Assembly: GCA_947247005.1 (NCBI GenBank)
Contig: OX365948.1
Location: 41,110,601 to 41,174,600, forward strand
Length of the DNA stretch: 64,000 nucleotides
Reading direction: 5' to 3'
Source of the DNA: Spisula solida
Taxonomy: Eukaryota > Mollusca > Bivalvia > Venerida > Mactridae
A program made the translations under genes and the position numbers. Numbering within the stretch: the stretch's first letter is position 1; every line of letters starts with the position of its first letter. Below are positions 1 to 11,612 of this stretch, piece by piece. The notes below the pieces were generated by a model. The model did no database searches and was not told the origin of the DNA. It worked only from the letters and a program-made list of their open reading frames with translations.

Positions 1-273
1 GTATTATAATTGCAAACGGCGCCGTTGGTTGTTTATAGTTCGCTTTCATAATTATATAAATTATATACGGGACCTAAGACATCGTCCAATTTTATGGGGA
101 TTCAAATAGCACGGTTTTGAGGGAGCTTAGTACATACTATTACATCGCACGTAATATTATAGTGTTTCATTACAATAATTTACTTACAATAGGGTTACAA
201 AACCCTGCCCATCCTTAGGCACTTAGTGTCTATGGAAAAGTTCTCCTTGACATGCCCTACCTACCCTAAGCAA

Positions 274-2226
274 GTAATGTAGCTAGGCGCTGTTGGTTAA
301 TTGATACCAGTGTGTCCTTCAAGAGTACCATAATGTAGCCAGGCGCTGTTGGTTACTTGACACCAGTGTATCCTTCAAGAGTATCGTAATGTAGCCAGGC
401 GCTGTTGGTTACTTGGCACCAGTGTGTCCTTCCAGAGTATCGTAATGTAGCCAGGCGCTGTTGGTTACTTGGCACCACTGTGTCCTTCAAGAGTATCGTA
501 ATGTAGCCAGGCGTTATTGGTTACTTGGCCCCAGTGTGTCCTTCCAGAGTATCGTAATGTAGCCAGGCGCTGTCGGTTACTTGGCACCACTGTGTCCTTC
601 CAGGGTATCGTAATGTAGCCAGGCGCTGTCGGTTACTTGGCACCACTGTGTCCTTCAAGAGTATCGTAATGCAGCCAGGCGCTGTTGGTTACTTGGCACC
701 ACTGTGTCCTTCAAGAGTATCGTAATGTAGCCAGGTGTTATTGGTTACTTGATACCAGTGTATCCATCAAGAGTACCATAATGTAGCCAGGCGCTGTTGG
801 TTACTTGACACCAGTGTATCCTTCAAGAGTATCGTAATGTAGCCAGGCGCTGTTGGTTACTTGGCACCAGTGTGTCCTTCCAGAGTATCGTAATGTAGCC
901 AGGCGCTGTTGGTTACTTGGCACCACTGTGTCCTTCAAGAGTATCGTAATGTAGCCAGGTGTTATTGGTTACTTGATACCAGTGTATCCTTCCAGAGTAT
1001 CGTAATGTAGCCAGGCGCTGTTGGTTACTTGGCACCACTGTGTCCTTCCAGAGTATCGTAATGTAGCCAGGCACTATTGGTTACTTTGCACCAGTGTATC
1101 CTTCCATAGTATCGTAATGTAGCCAGGCGCTTTTGGTTACTTGGCACCAGTGTATCCTTCCAGAGTATCGTAATGTAGCCAGGCGCTTAAAATTGGTTAC
1201 TTGGCACCAGTGTATCCTTCCAGAGTATCGTAATGTAGCCAGGCGCTGTTGGTTACTTGGCACCAGTGTGTCCTTCCAGAGTATCGTAATGTAGCCAGGC
1301 GCTGTTGGTTACTTGGCACCACTGTGTCCTTCAAGAGTATCGTAATGTAGCCAGGCGTTATTGGTTACTTGGCCCCAGTGTGTCCTTCCAGAGTATCGTA
1401 ATGTAGCCAGGCGCTGTCGGTTACTTGGCACCACTGTGTCCTTCCAGGGTATCGTAATGTAGCCAGGCGCTGTTGGTTACTTGGCACCACTGTGTCCTTC
1501 AAGAGTATCGTAATGCAGCCAGGCGCTGTTGGTTACTTGGCACCACTGTGTCCTTCAAGAGTATCGTAATGTAGCCAGGTGTTATTGGTTACTTGATACC
1601 AGTGTATCCATCAAGAGTACCATAATGTAGCCAGGCGCTGTTGGTTACTTGACACCAGTGTATCCTTCAAGAGTATCGTAATGTAGCCAGGCGCTGTTGG
1701 TTACTTGGCACCAGTGTGTCCTTCCAGAGTATCGTAATGTAGCCAGGCGCTGTTGGTTACTTGGCACCACTGTGTCCTTCAAGAGTATCGTAATGTAGCC
1801 AGGTGTTATTGGTTACTTGATACCAGTGTATCCTTCAAGAGTATCGTAATGTAGCCAGGCGCTGTTGGTTACTTGGCACCACTGTGTCCTTCCAGAGTAT
1901 CGTAATGTAGCCAGGCACTATTGGTTACTTGGCACCAGTGTATCCTTCCATAGTATCGTAATGTAGCCAGGCGCTTTTGGTTACTTGGCACCAGTGTATC
2001 CTTCCAGAGTATCGTAATGTAGCCAGGCGCTTAAAATTGGTTACTTGGCACCAGTGTATCCTTCCAGAGTATCGTAATGTAGCTAGGCGCTATTGGTTAC
2101 TTGGCACCAGTGTACCCTTCCAGAGTATCGTAATGTAGCCAGGCGCTTTTGGTTACTTGGCACCAGTGTATCCTTCCAGAGTATCGTAATGTAGCCAGGC
2201 GCTGTTGGTTACTTGGCACCAGTGTA
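274..2226. repeat. 56-bp minisatellite array with 844-bp higher-order repeat
   Basis: About 35 head-to-tail copies of a 56-bp unit, recognised by aatgtagccaggcgctgttg followed by gttacttggcacca and a gtgtccttccagagtatc tail. Variants such as gcagcc, gtgttattgg and the 4-bp-longer cgcttaaaattgg recur in the same order: gcagcc lies at 671 and 1515, and cgcttaaaa near 1183 and 2027, both 844 bp apart (15 units plus the 4-bp insertion). The right half is therefore a recent duplication of a 15-unit block. The short minus-strand open frame here is a by-product of the repeat. No function is visible. Confidence 0.97.
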
Positions 2227-2647
2227 TAATCACGAACTTGTCTCACTGATTATTCCACAAGTGCCAAATAATGAGCATTACGCCGTCTTGTAGATAATTC
2301 GTTTGGTTTCCTTTCGAAATATTCAAGAGTCCGAACAGTGGTCCTTATAATTTGGAGATCCTCTGACTTTATCGTTGTTTCTCAAAGAGGTATCACGACC
2401 GTAATCGTGAACTATCGGCTATTTCCGTTTTCTCCGATGTAATGCATAACGCTGAGATGATTAGAATGAAAGGACTGACGTAGTTTAGAGTGTAATGTAG
2501 ACTGGTATCTATCCAAATATTGAAAATATACGTAATTTGCGATAGTCGAGTTGAACCAATTTTGGTACCAGTTTAAAAGTCTTTATCGCCTAGATAAAAC
2601 AATACTTTATTGACAGATAAGTATATCATTTTATACAATAGCTTATC
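2227..2647. other. No feature recognised
   Basis: Single-copy-looking AT-rich sequence between the 56-bp array and the MITE cluster. I see no coding signal, RNA gene or inverted repeat of note. Confidence 0.5.
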
Positions 2648-3074
2648 ATCAGGCCCCACGGTTACAAAGCTTTTTTATGCTCAATTCAACCCAAGGTTAC
2701 AAATCTGTTTTATGCTCAATTCAACCCAAGGTTACAAAGCTGTGTTCATGCTCAATTCAACCCAATGTTACAAAGTTTTTTCATGCTCAATTCAACCCAA
2801 GGTTACGAAGCTATGTTCATGCTTAATTCAATCCAAGGTTACAAAGCTTTTTCATGCTCAATTCAACTTGAGCATGACACTTGGTGAGCTCCTAGAAAGT
2901 CCAACAAATATTTAATCTTTACTGTACCAGAAAATATTACTTTGCTTTCTTTAAGTCTATCCATGTAATATAAAAGTTTCAGCAAAATATGAGACATTTT
3001 ACTGTTTGAAACATTTAAAGTTTGAGCACAACATTAAGTGGAGCATGAAACTGAAAGCTTTATAATTATGGGAC
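2648..3074. mobile_element. MITE-like element whose left end has been tandemly amplified
   Basis: The left end (aggccccacggttacaaagc, then ttttttatgctca) matches the reverse complement of the right end around 3040-3074 (tggagcatgaaa, aaagctttataat, atgggacc). This gives imperfect terminal inverted repeats of about 35 bp around a 0.43-kb body without a coding frame. The terminal sequence itself is amplified as the minisatellite at 2662-2876. The ends resemble the GGCCC-type ends of several other short elements in this window. The next element starts almost on the last base. Confidence 0.6.
2662..2876. repeat. 35.5-bp minisatellite, six copies
   Basis: The motif atgctcaattcaaccc followed by aaggttacaaagc starts at 2677, 2712, 2748, 2783, 2819 and 2854 (spacing 35 or 36 bp). 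The last copy ends in an inverted pair, tcatgctcaa...ttgagcatga. The 101-codon plus-strand open frame across it is composed of the repeat and is not credible as a gene. Confidence 0.9.
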
Positions 3075-3497
3075 CAGGGCCCAGAATTACAATCAATACT
3101 TACACTCAGCACTCTGCAAAAATATTGAAATTCAGTATTCTGAGGTTCAGAGCGACACTTTTTGAGAACAAGAAATTGTAATAATGTTAAATAGGTACCA
3201 CATATCTTTATTGGCTTATTTCATAGTGAAATTTAGTGTATTTGTAAGCTATAAATGTATTTTTTAGTCTGAGTGCTGAGTGTGGCACTCAGATTCAATA
3301 ATTACCTTTATACTTCATAGATAGTACACAATGACATAAAAAGTGTGTCAAATAACATTTTCAACACTCGGTTAACAATTGTACACATTTTCCTCATCAA
3401 AACTTGCAATCTAGGACAAAGAATAGCTCATTATATCATATTTTAAATATTGGAGTGTTGAGTGCTGAGTGTAAGTATTCGTTGTAATCCCGGCCCC
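3073..3497. mobile_element. MITE with ~35-bp TIRs and internal gagtgctgagtg motif
   Basis: The left end near 3075 (gggcccagaattacaat, then acttacactcagcactc) is the inverse of the right end at 3452-3495 (gagtgctgagtgtaagt, then gttgtaatcccggccc). The body of about 420 bp is AT-rich and non-coding, with another gtgctgagtg block at 3268-3290. A non-autonomous DNA transposon is the natural reading. The superfamily is not determined, although the GGGCC ends would be compatible with PIF/Harbinger-type elements. Confidence 0.75.
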
Positions 3498-3845
3498 TGA
3501 AGGTTTGAGCCTCAAGTTCATACAGATCTATAAAATTGTATACAATGACTTTCTGTGAAATCAATTACACGCGATATACTGGGGAGGTAGTGAAAGTACA
3601 TGTACCTGCACGCGTAGCTACCCGTACATGTTTGCATACACAGTGCAATTGAATTTTTCATGACAAACCAATCGAGTGGGTGTTTAAATTAAGTGACAGT
3701 TAAAACACGTGTTTTTCCGAGTTGATATTAATCGATATGGGTGTTAACATAGACACAATGATTCCATTATTCACCAATGAATCTGAAGTTTGCTGTGCAT
3801 AAATGCACATCCGTATGATATAGTAAACAAATAAATTCCGCCTTT

Positions 3846-4062
3846 TATAACTCTAACGCGATAAATTGCTGTACAAAAACAAACACAAAATTGCCTTTAT
3901 TTTTGTTATGGATTAAAATCAAGGACCGTAACATTTGCCTATGAAAGCATTCAAATATTTGGCACAACATATAAAGTTTGCATGCTCCAAAATATTCAGA
4001 AACGATAAATATAGCGTATTTTGTGTTTGTTTTTGTATTGCAATTTATCGCGTTAAAGTTTA
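3846..4062. mobile_element. Short MITE/foldback with ~45-bp inverted repeats
   Basis: The left arm contains acgcgataaattgc, acaaaaacaaacacaaaat. The right arm at 4016-4060 contains attttgtgtttgtttttgt, gcaatttatcgcgt, which is its reverse complement with few mismatches. The spacer is about 110 bp. The two opposed open frames here (100 and 61 codons) arise from this symmetry and show no recognisable protein. Confidence 0.75.
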
Positions 4063-5154
4063 TACCTGCCCTTTTCTTGTAGAAGCTACACGCACCTGTA
4101 TGACGAAATGCACGAAATAAGTATTCACGTGGTCGTAAACATGACACGTTCAGCTTTGCAAACTACCTAACTAGTATTTACTCATATTTACCTAACTTGT
4201 CATTTTTCGACATTCTCAACATTTTTAGTTACACAAATGGTTAAAATTGTATGAACTTTTTTATAAATATCGTCACATAGGAGTTGAAAAATACGTGGCA
4301 ATTTTGTATTCAATAGAGAGTTTGCAAAACCCAGCGTGTACGTAAACAAAGATAAGCGAACTACATTTGGGACATGTGTGCAAAGAGCGCATGGCAGACG
4401 GTATAATGTTGTGTACAACGTCACACAAATCATGAATCATGATTCAACTGTTACGTGATTCTACACGTCACAGCAAATAAATGGTGACTTGTCGTGACAC
4501 ACTTATGCGAGTAGCTTGCCTTCGCCGCAACAATTCTATAAATGTAAAGAGACTTTCTATCATATACACATTATAACCCAATATATTCACAGAGCAATTA
4601 AAGCAGACGATCCGATACAATAGTTTTAAATTGTGAGCTTAATTATTAATGAGCTTATTTACAAATGTTGACGCTCAATAATTGGGAAACACTGTCATGT
4701 TCTGATCAATTTTGACGATAAAATAAACTTCTGCGCGTTACCTGAATATCTTCATGAATATTTCATACGTTTTGTACGATTTTGATTGTAGTCAAATCGC
4801 AAAGCTGGGTGACACGTAGTCCATACATGGCTTTGTACATATATCTTGTGAATATTTAAACGGAACACAACGTACAAAGAGATGCTGAAACTCATCGTAG
4901 TGTACATGTATTATGGTACAGTTTTGAAAATATTTCATATTTGTAATTTTTTTGTAATTGTAGTTTAGAGTTGTATAAATCGATTATTCAGGTCAGTCAT
5001 GTGTGTACATACACATTGTAATTTCCATTATTTATGTCTTATTTTAATAGAGATTTGTCTATATGAGAGATCACCGTATTCATATGCAAAATGCCCACCG
5101 GCAATCTATTGGATAAATGAACAATAAAAACCTGCCATTCACCAATAGCTAGAT
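4063..5154. other. AT-rich, no gene recognised
   Basis: No convincing coding region, RNA gene or long repeat. A small palindrome (gaatcatgattc) lies at 4433-4444. Open frames are short and without recognisable motifs. Confidence 0.5.
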
Positions 5155-5290
5155 TGTGGTACTATAGATCAACCACGAGTTTTGAGCCGTGACGGGAGAT
5201 TACACTATTTAGTCATGGTGTGTGAATATACCTGGTTGGGATGCCTTTTAAATGCGTTGACATATATTTTTGTATGACCAGATATCGTCA

Positions 5291-5362
5291 GTATCGCTGG
5301 CTCAATCGGTAGACAGCTTGATTTTCAAGCTGGGACATGCGGGTTCAAGCCCTGATAACTGC
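5291..5362 (+). pseudogene. tRNA-like Pol III unit (degenerate)
   Basis: A-box tggctcaatcgg and B-box gggttcaagccc are about 38 bp apart, the spacing of a tRNA gene. The T-arm pairs apart from its outermost base pair, and an anticodon-arm hairpin (agctt/aagct) is present. The base before the presumed anticodon is not U, and only the outer three acceptor pairs form (one a G-U wobble), so it is unlikely to be a functional tRNA. Best read as a tRNA-derived relic or SINE head. Confidence 0.55.
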
Positions 5363-5860
5363 TCATTTTTTCTCCTTCACCTTTTATTTCTTTGTCGTCA
5401 AGAATATGAAGACGTTGTTTAAAAGCAGTTTTAATTTTTTAACTCATTATTTTGAATTTTCATTCTACATGTAATGGTTTTACATGTTTCGTTGTTTTTT
5501 ATTTGATTTCTTTCCTCGGGCCCAGTATTAATTTATCTTTTACTTAATTCAATACATAAACTCGTGTCCGACTTTCGACTTCTCTTGGTGTGTTGGTTAA
5601 AATTCGTCAGTTTTGTCTGTCTCCGAGTCAAATGATGCATTTGAATATTTCATAGCGGGTGCTTGAAGACCGTTTATTGCATAATATAACGCCAGTTTTA
5701 ACTAGGAGAAACAATTACATGTATATAATTACACGCTGTTACTATGAGTAACGAAACTTAAGTTTGACTAATAAAATACATTCCAGGAAATGCATAACTT
5801 TCTTGTGTAATATTACTTAAACAAGCAATTTGAAAAAAAGACAAATATAAAAACTGACGA

Positions 5861-5928
5861 TGCCAAGGATCGAACCGAGAAAAGTAAATCTCATAAGACA
5901 TCGCCGTATCCATTGGGCCACCTATTCA
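5861..5928 (-). pseudogene. tRNA-like Pol III unit (degenerate, tRNA-Arg-like A-box)
   Basis: Read on the minus strand it has an A-box region tggcccaatggatacggcg, resembling the D-arm of eukaryotic tRNA-Arg, and a B-box ggttcgatcc. The anticodon arm does not form a clean seven-base loop and the acceptor stem is not paired. A relic or SINE head rather than a working tRNA gene. Confidence 0.55.
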
Positions 5929-6374
5929 GTTACTTAACGAAATACTTATTTAACTTATGTTGGTATTGCTTATATATACCTACCCTTCTAGGTTGAATCA
6001 ACTTTGCTGCATAAATTAGTCACGGCTCAAAAAACATGGTTGATCTATAATCCCTTAATTTGTATACAAACATGATCTCTCCTATCTGTATGTATTGTAT
6101 TTAGATGCCATACCTTATAGTGTGGCAAATAGTACTCATGTACTTCTGTGAAATACAGACAGACTACAAGCATACCAATTTCACAAAAGCAGTTTGAACG
6201 AAGTAGTTTTAATATTCTTAACAAACATAACACATTGCAATGTTTCTCATTTAAGATTCATTAGGCAATGGTTTGTCAACACTGGACGTGGTCTATCTAC
6301 GCACTGGTGGACCAGATATAATTATTTTTAATAATTCATGCTTATCAACCAAGCGAGGTTCACGTTGAACATAT

Positions 6375-6812
6375 TTATTTCAACATGGATTGTGAATTTA
6401 GGTCTTAAATTTATACGTTTGTTGACTTATTCTATACGTTTGGTTCCAAATTTAAAGGTTTGTTGCGTATTTTATATACGTTTGTTACCGAATTTTATAC
6501 ATTTGTTGCCGAATGTATACATTTGTCGCCTAATTTTAAACATTTGTAGCCGAATTTATACTTTTGTTGCCTAATGTATACGTGTGTTCCCTAATTTTCA
6601 CAATACATTTGTTGACAAATTGTATACACATTTGTTGCCGAATTTTCATAATTCGTTTGTTGCCAAATTGTATACATTTGTTGACGAATTGTATACACAT
6701 TTGTTGCCGAATTTTCATAATTCGTTTGTTGCCAAATTGTATACATTTGTTGACGAATTGTATACACATTTGTTGCCGAATTGATACGTTTGTTGCCTAA
6801 TTTACATGTTTT
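6375..6812. repeat. ~22-bp minisatellite with 69-bp higher-order unit
   Basis: Repeats of the type tatacgtttgttgccgaatt, with variants ttgacgaatt, ttgccaaatt and ttcataattc. Three units combine into a 69-bp block, seen from cacatttgttgcc at 6627, 6696 and 6765. Overlapping 66-78 codon frames on both strands are repeat by-products. Confidence 0.9.
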
Positions 6813-7101
6813 TAAGGTTTTAATGATACTATATACGCGTTTTAATAAAGCAAGATACCAGACTAATGTGTAGAATCATTCCAAATGAAAAGAATATACA
6901 TGTAATTGTAGTCCGATTTCTGTGATAAATGTGATCTGTTTGTTGGTTTTAAATTTCTAAAAGGCGCTCTTTGGTCTTTACATCACTGATTTGTTTGTTT
7001 TGACTGGAATAGGGAAGTAAATATTCTCAGAAAGAAGTCCCGGAAGCCAAATTTGTTGGTCGCTTCAATAGGACAATCACATTGTATGTAGACTATATAG
7101 A

Positions 7102-7245
7102 GGATCTTACATGAGTGTCTTTCTATATTGAATTTATTAAAGGAGTTGGATAAAATGATAAAATGCGAGGCTCTTTCGAGCATTTTATCACTTTTATTCA
7201 ACGAGTTTAATAAATTTAATATGGAATGACACGAATGTAAGATTC
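7102..7245. repeat. 144-bp foldback (hairpin) element
   Basis: The left arm at 7102-7165 (gatcttacat...gataaaatgc) is the reverse complement, with scattered mismatches, of the right arm at 7181-7245 (cattttatcac...atgtaagattc). The arms are about 63 bp. The apex is gaggctctttcgag. The 95-codon minus-strand frame across it is not recognised as a protein. Confidence 0.85.
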
Positions 7246-8124
7246 TTTTTATCACATAAACTAAATACACAGTAAAAGTTTGTCAAGAATGCACACACTT
7301 CCCCTTTAGCAAATAAACTCCATAGGAGTAAAGCGGCTCATTGAAAGAGCTAAGAAAATAGTGCATCAATGTATACTCTAATATGTTATTTTTTCTGCCT
7401 TTTGGAAATAATATTCTTGGGGTATCTAAAATCCTGCAGATGTAAAACTACCCTTAACAAAATAAATAATTAAATCTTGGACCGCAGCAACACAATATAT
7501 TCTGTTCTATTCCGTGTTCCGTTCCGGGTTTTAGTAACAACCAATGACAGGGGAAGTAACTAGGTTTTCCGCGTGAATTTATTCGCGATTCGTCTGAATA
7601 GCCGAAAATAACTGATTGTACACGATGCAAGTACTTGGTAAGCAAGGAAAATCGTCTTTAATACTCTAAATTAACGGATTTATACAATGAAATCAACATC
7701 CGATGCCGTGTGTTTGTGTAGATGCCAGATATTTAGTATGTACATTTCGTCCCGATCTTATTCGTACTCACGTTTAACGGACCTACCGTCATGTTTACTT
7801 ACAGTTATATCTCTTAATTTCTTGTACATCTGTTATTGTGTGATTATAACATGCCATAGAGAGTTCATAATCGGATATAAAATTTATTCTATTCTAAAAA
7901 TGTATTATTTTCCTTTTTTGACAACGTGTATGAATACATAAATAAAGTGACTCGCCCTTGTAAATACCTCATTTGCATGTTTATTACACGTGTGTATTAT
8001 GACTTTTATGTAATGGGTTTATTAAACTCACAGAGCCTATTTTATGTGATAAATTCGTATAATGAATGAACATTTTTTATTTCAAATGAACAAATCCCGC
8101 AAATAAATTAAAGTTGTATACTGC
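7246..8124. other. No feature recognised
   Basis: AT-rich sequence with scattered short frames on both strands. No domain, RNA gene or clear repeat. Confidence 0.45.
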
Positions 8125-8736
8125 TTTCTCATGGAGTCGATCCCCTAAGAGATAAAAACCTAACATGCACACTTCAAATTGTTTGGTCTGCAACTAAATT
8201 TCATTTTCTGACTGATAAATTACTGAACTACAGTAAAATGAACCATTTCTGGAATAAAAAAGCTTTTATCTTAAAATATTTACTGTGAAGCAAGTACCAG
8301 TCAAGAGGCTCCGTCATTCAGAAACTTTCTCATCGACCCGATCCCTCCGATTGGTCAGTCTATAATTAACCCAAAGACTGAATTATTTTATGAAACACAG
8401 TGGTAACATAAAGTTTGTTCATCACAGATACTATTTACAGAATTTAATTAATGTGGACAAGTATGTTGACAAAAATATGGACAAAAACAAAAACCCATGG
8501 TTACGAGCTTAGGTATTACTGCTCACCAAAATGGATTTTTCAGGGTTGGTTTTAAATCAGTCCACAAAAATTGTTTACATGCGCTTGTATGTGCATGTTT
8601 TGCTGTGATGACAGGAAAAAGTCCACTTTCAAACTTGCATATGTTTTGGAAAGGAACCATCACTGCGCATGTTTATATTCTGCAAAAATAAGTAGGGCTC
8701 GGGTCGATGAGAAGGATCGACTCGATGAGAAAAAAC
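8125..8736. mobile_element. Candidate TIR element (~0.6 kb)
   Basis: The left end ttctcatggagtcgatcccc corresponds in reverse to the right end at 8710-8736 (ggatcgactcgatgagaa). The similarity appears to continue inward into an aacatgc motif on both sides. A third related copy, tttctcatcgacccgatccc, lies at 8326. The mismatched and partly duplicated ends make the boundaries uncertain. Confidence 0.4.
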
Positions 8737-9215
8737 ATGTGTTATATAATCCACGGAACAGTCATTCACTTCAAACGAAACAATGTATCTGTCTCAGAAT
8801 AATGTAAAACCGCTTGACATTTTGGCTCATTTTTCAGAAATTTATGACGTAATATGCCAAGACATTTAAACTTCATAATACTTTCATGCCGTCTATTGAT
8901 TGAATGGATATTTAAGTCGTTTTACAGAAACATTATCGCGACTTCTTTTGAACTATTTTCTCCTAATGACGTATTATTGGTAGCATATTTTAAGGTTGTT
9001 TCTTATTTCAACCATTATGATGCATTCTTAATTGGGAGTTTACTCAATTTAGCTTAACATGTACTTTAGGATAAGCAACGTTCACAACATGACATTTTGC
9101 CATGACTCCAATTATAAAATAGAGTCAGAATTAAAGAAGAATTTTTAAGAATTGTATCAACTCTTTTCGTCATTAATAGCAAATAATGGCATAGTTACTT
9201 TAAATGGTTAGTAAC
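8737..9215. other. No feature recognised
   Basis: AT-rich sequence upstream of the LINE fragment. I looked for the N-terminal endonuclease half of that LINE here and did not see it. Confidence 0.45.
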
Positions 9216-11590
9216 CGGATATTTAAACGCTAAATTTGGAAGAGACAACACCCGTATTGCGAACCAGTGCTAGGAAGACCTGGTGTGGAGATATTAAAGA
9301 TAATGGAGAAAGACTTTTCGGAATATGCCAAAACAACAACTTAGCAGTAGGCAACACCATAATTCCACATAAAGATATACACACACTTACATGGAATTCC
9401 CCCAGATGACAGAACAACAAACCAGAGAGATAACATCATCATCAATGGCAAATGGAGAAGATAATTGCAAGATGTTAGAGAATACCGTGGAGCTGACCGC
9501 TATCTTGTTGTAGCCACTGTTAAACTAAAACTAAGGAGGGCTTTAACTAACCAGCGCAAGAAACAACTAGACATTTCAAAACTCCGATCATCAGAAACAA
9601 GCAAAAAACTTTCACTCTCGAACCAAGAATCAGATTCAATGCACTTACCACTATCACTGACGAGGACCAAGATTTGGAAAGTAAATGGCAGGACATAAAA
9701 TACAACTATATCGAAACAGCAACAACTGTTGGTGGCTTCAAACAGAAAAGAAATAAAGAATGGCCCACTCCTAATACTTGGAAGCATATAAACAAACGAA
9801 AACAACTTAAAAAGAAACTCCTATCCACCAGACCCTCTAGACTGAAAAAAGATACAAAAATACTACCGTAGCGTAGACAAAGATGTTAAGAAGAGTGCAA
9901 AAATGACAAGAAACAATTCCCTGAACAACAAGCTAGTGAAGCAGAGTCAGCAGCAGCAAGAGGAGAAATAAGTCGCGTCTACAAAATCACCAAACGTCTC
10001 TGTGGTAACACCAACGTTCCACCATCAAATGTTAAGGAAAAACAAGGAAACACCCTAACATTAGAACAAGAACAAGCAAACAGAAGGGTAGAAAACTTCA
10101 AAGAAGTTTTAAATCATCCAGGCCTAGACGAGCCAGCTAACATTCTTCCACCAGACACACTGCTAGATATAGATACAAGTATCCCAACAGAAGTGGAATA
10201 CCGAAAGCCATCAAGTCACTCAAAAACGGCAAAGTTCCCGGAATTGACCAGATACGCAATGTCATGTACTGTAGAGCTTCTTAAAGCTGACACCATCACT
10301 TCTTCTACAATATTTTACAACTTATTCAAAGCTATAGGGAAAATGAAATCACCCCCCGATGACTTATCAAAAGGTAGCATCACCAACTACCGAAGAAAGG
10401 TGATCTAAAATTCTGTGATAATTGGCGAGGGATTACGCTCTTGTCAACACCAAGTTTAGTCGTCTGTACGGTTCTACTTCTCAGAATTGAAACAGCTATC
10501 AACAACAAGCTGAGAGAAGAACAAACAGGCTTTAGGAAGGGAAGAGGCTGCATTGACTCTCTGGAATATAATTGAACAATGCATCGACCACCCTGTCTTC
10601 ACTAACTTTATCGACTTCAGAAAAGCATTTGACAGTATACACCGAGAAATTCAATAATATCATCAAGAAATGCTATGGCAAATTTGAATGCAGCATCTTG
10701 CTAGAGAACACAACATCCGAATATTTTCGAGCAGAATCTGGAGTCAGACAGGGCTGTATAATCTCGCCCATCCTCTTCCTAGTCACAGTCGACTGGATAA
10801 TGAAGCAAACAACAGCTGACAAACTCCGGGGGCATGTAATCGACTCTCCTCCCACACCTAGAAGACCTTGATTTTGCTGATGACCAAGCCACCCTATCTT
10901 CAAGCCGAACCAACACCCAAGAAATTACCAACCGACTGAACAAATTTGCCTCCCAAACAGGTCTCCACATAAGCACTACAAAGACCAAAGTTATGTGCAT
11001 AAATGCCACACATGAGGCTCAAGTAAAGGTCGACAACACAAATCTTGACTATGTTGAATACTTCACATACCTTGGCAGATTGATAAGCAAAGATAATTCA
11101 GCATATATTAAGGCAAGAATTGGAAAAGCTAGGAACGCCTTTGCCACTCCAAGACCAATTTGGAAATATGTGCTATCGTATGGTTCCAAAAGCTGGCGGG
11201 TAATACAGAGTGAAATGAGAAAATAGAAGCCTTTTACAATAGATGCCTGCGCTAAATATGCAAAATATTCTTGCTCAACAAGATATCAAACATAGCGTTA
11301 TTTAAGAAAACTGGATGTCACAACATCTCCACTGAAATTAAACAGCGAAGACTAAGGTGGCTAGGTCATGTGTTCAGAATGGACCAATCCCGACTACCAA
11401 AAGTGGCTCTACGGTGAACACCACCTGGGAAAAGGACACCTGGTAGGCCAAAGACAACCTGGCGAAGAACATTATAGTGACACAACTTGCTGAAATGGGT
11501 CTATCGACGGGTGAAGCACAGAAAGTAGCCAAAGACAGGAGAGAGATTATTGCAGCCTTATGTCCCATCGGGGACGAAAAGGAATAAGTA
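9216..11590 (+). pseudogene. 5'-truncated, frameshifted non-LTR retrotransposon (endonuclease C-terminus + reverse transcriptase)
   Basis: Conceptual translation switches frame repeatedly but runs in the order of an APE-type LINE ORF. The endonuclease C-terminal part is at 9216-9500 (LNAKFGRDN, RTTNQRDNIIINGKWRR, LQDVREYRGADRYLVVAT), followed by a linker to about 10.2 kb. The RT has motif A NFIDFRKAFDSIH (10604, frame 2), motif B ESGVRQGCIISP (10740, frame 3) and motif C LDFADD (10867, frame 1). Next come YVEYFTYLGRLIS, RRLRWLGHVFRMD and PGRPKTTWRR, ending in CPIGDEKE then TAA at 11585-11587. The conserved SDH triplet that normally follows RGAD in the endonuclease is missing, and several frameshifts and stops make it dead. 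The 5' end is truncated. The clade is not assigned; an RTE/CR1-like relative is likely. Confidence 0.9.
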
Positions 11591-11612
11591 AGTAAGCAAG
11601 CAAGCAAGCAGT
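11584..11612 (+). repeat. LINE 3' short-repeat tail
   Basis: Directly after the degenerate ORF stop comes (aagt)n/(aagc)n, read as aagtaagtaagcaagcaagc. Short tandem tails of this kind are usual for non-LTR elements that lack poly(A). The tail ends where the 22-bp array starts. Confidence 0.7.

Larger units (their letters stand above)
5155..6057. mobile_element. 0.9-kb TIR element carrying two convergent tRNA-like units
   Basis: The left end at 5157-5196 (tactatagatcaaccacgag, then ttttgagccgtgac) is matched in reverse at 6018-6055 (gtcacggctcaaaaaacatg, then gttgatctata), giving TIRs of about 38 bp. Inside, near each end, sits a tRNA-like sequence with A- and B-box motifs, one on each strand and both pointing inward. 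No transposase-like frame is present, so this looks non-autonomous. It may be a composite in which tRNA-derived SINEs were captured between the repeats. Confidence 0.65.

Noticed and set aside
5291..5362. Functional tRNA gene
   Set aside because: A- and B-boxes are good, but most of the acceptor stem and the anticodon loop do not fit a working tRNA; kept as a tRNA-like relic.
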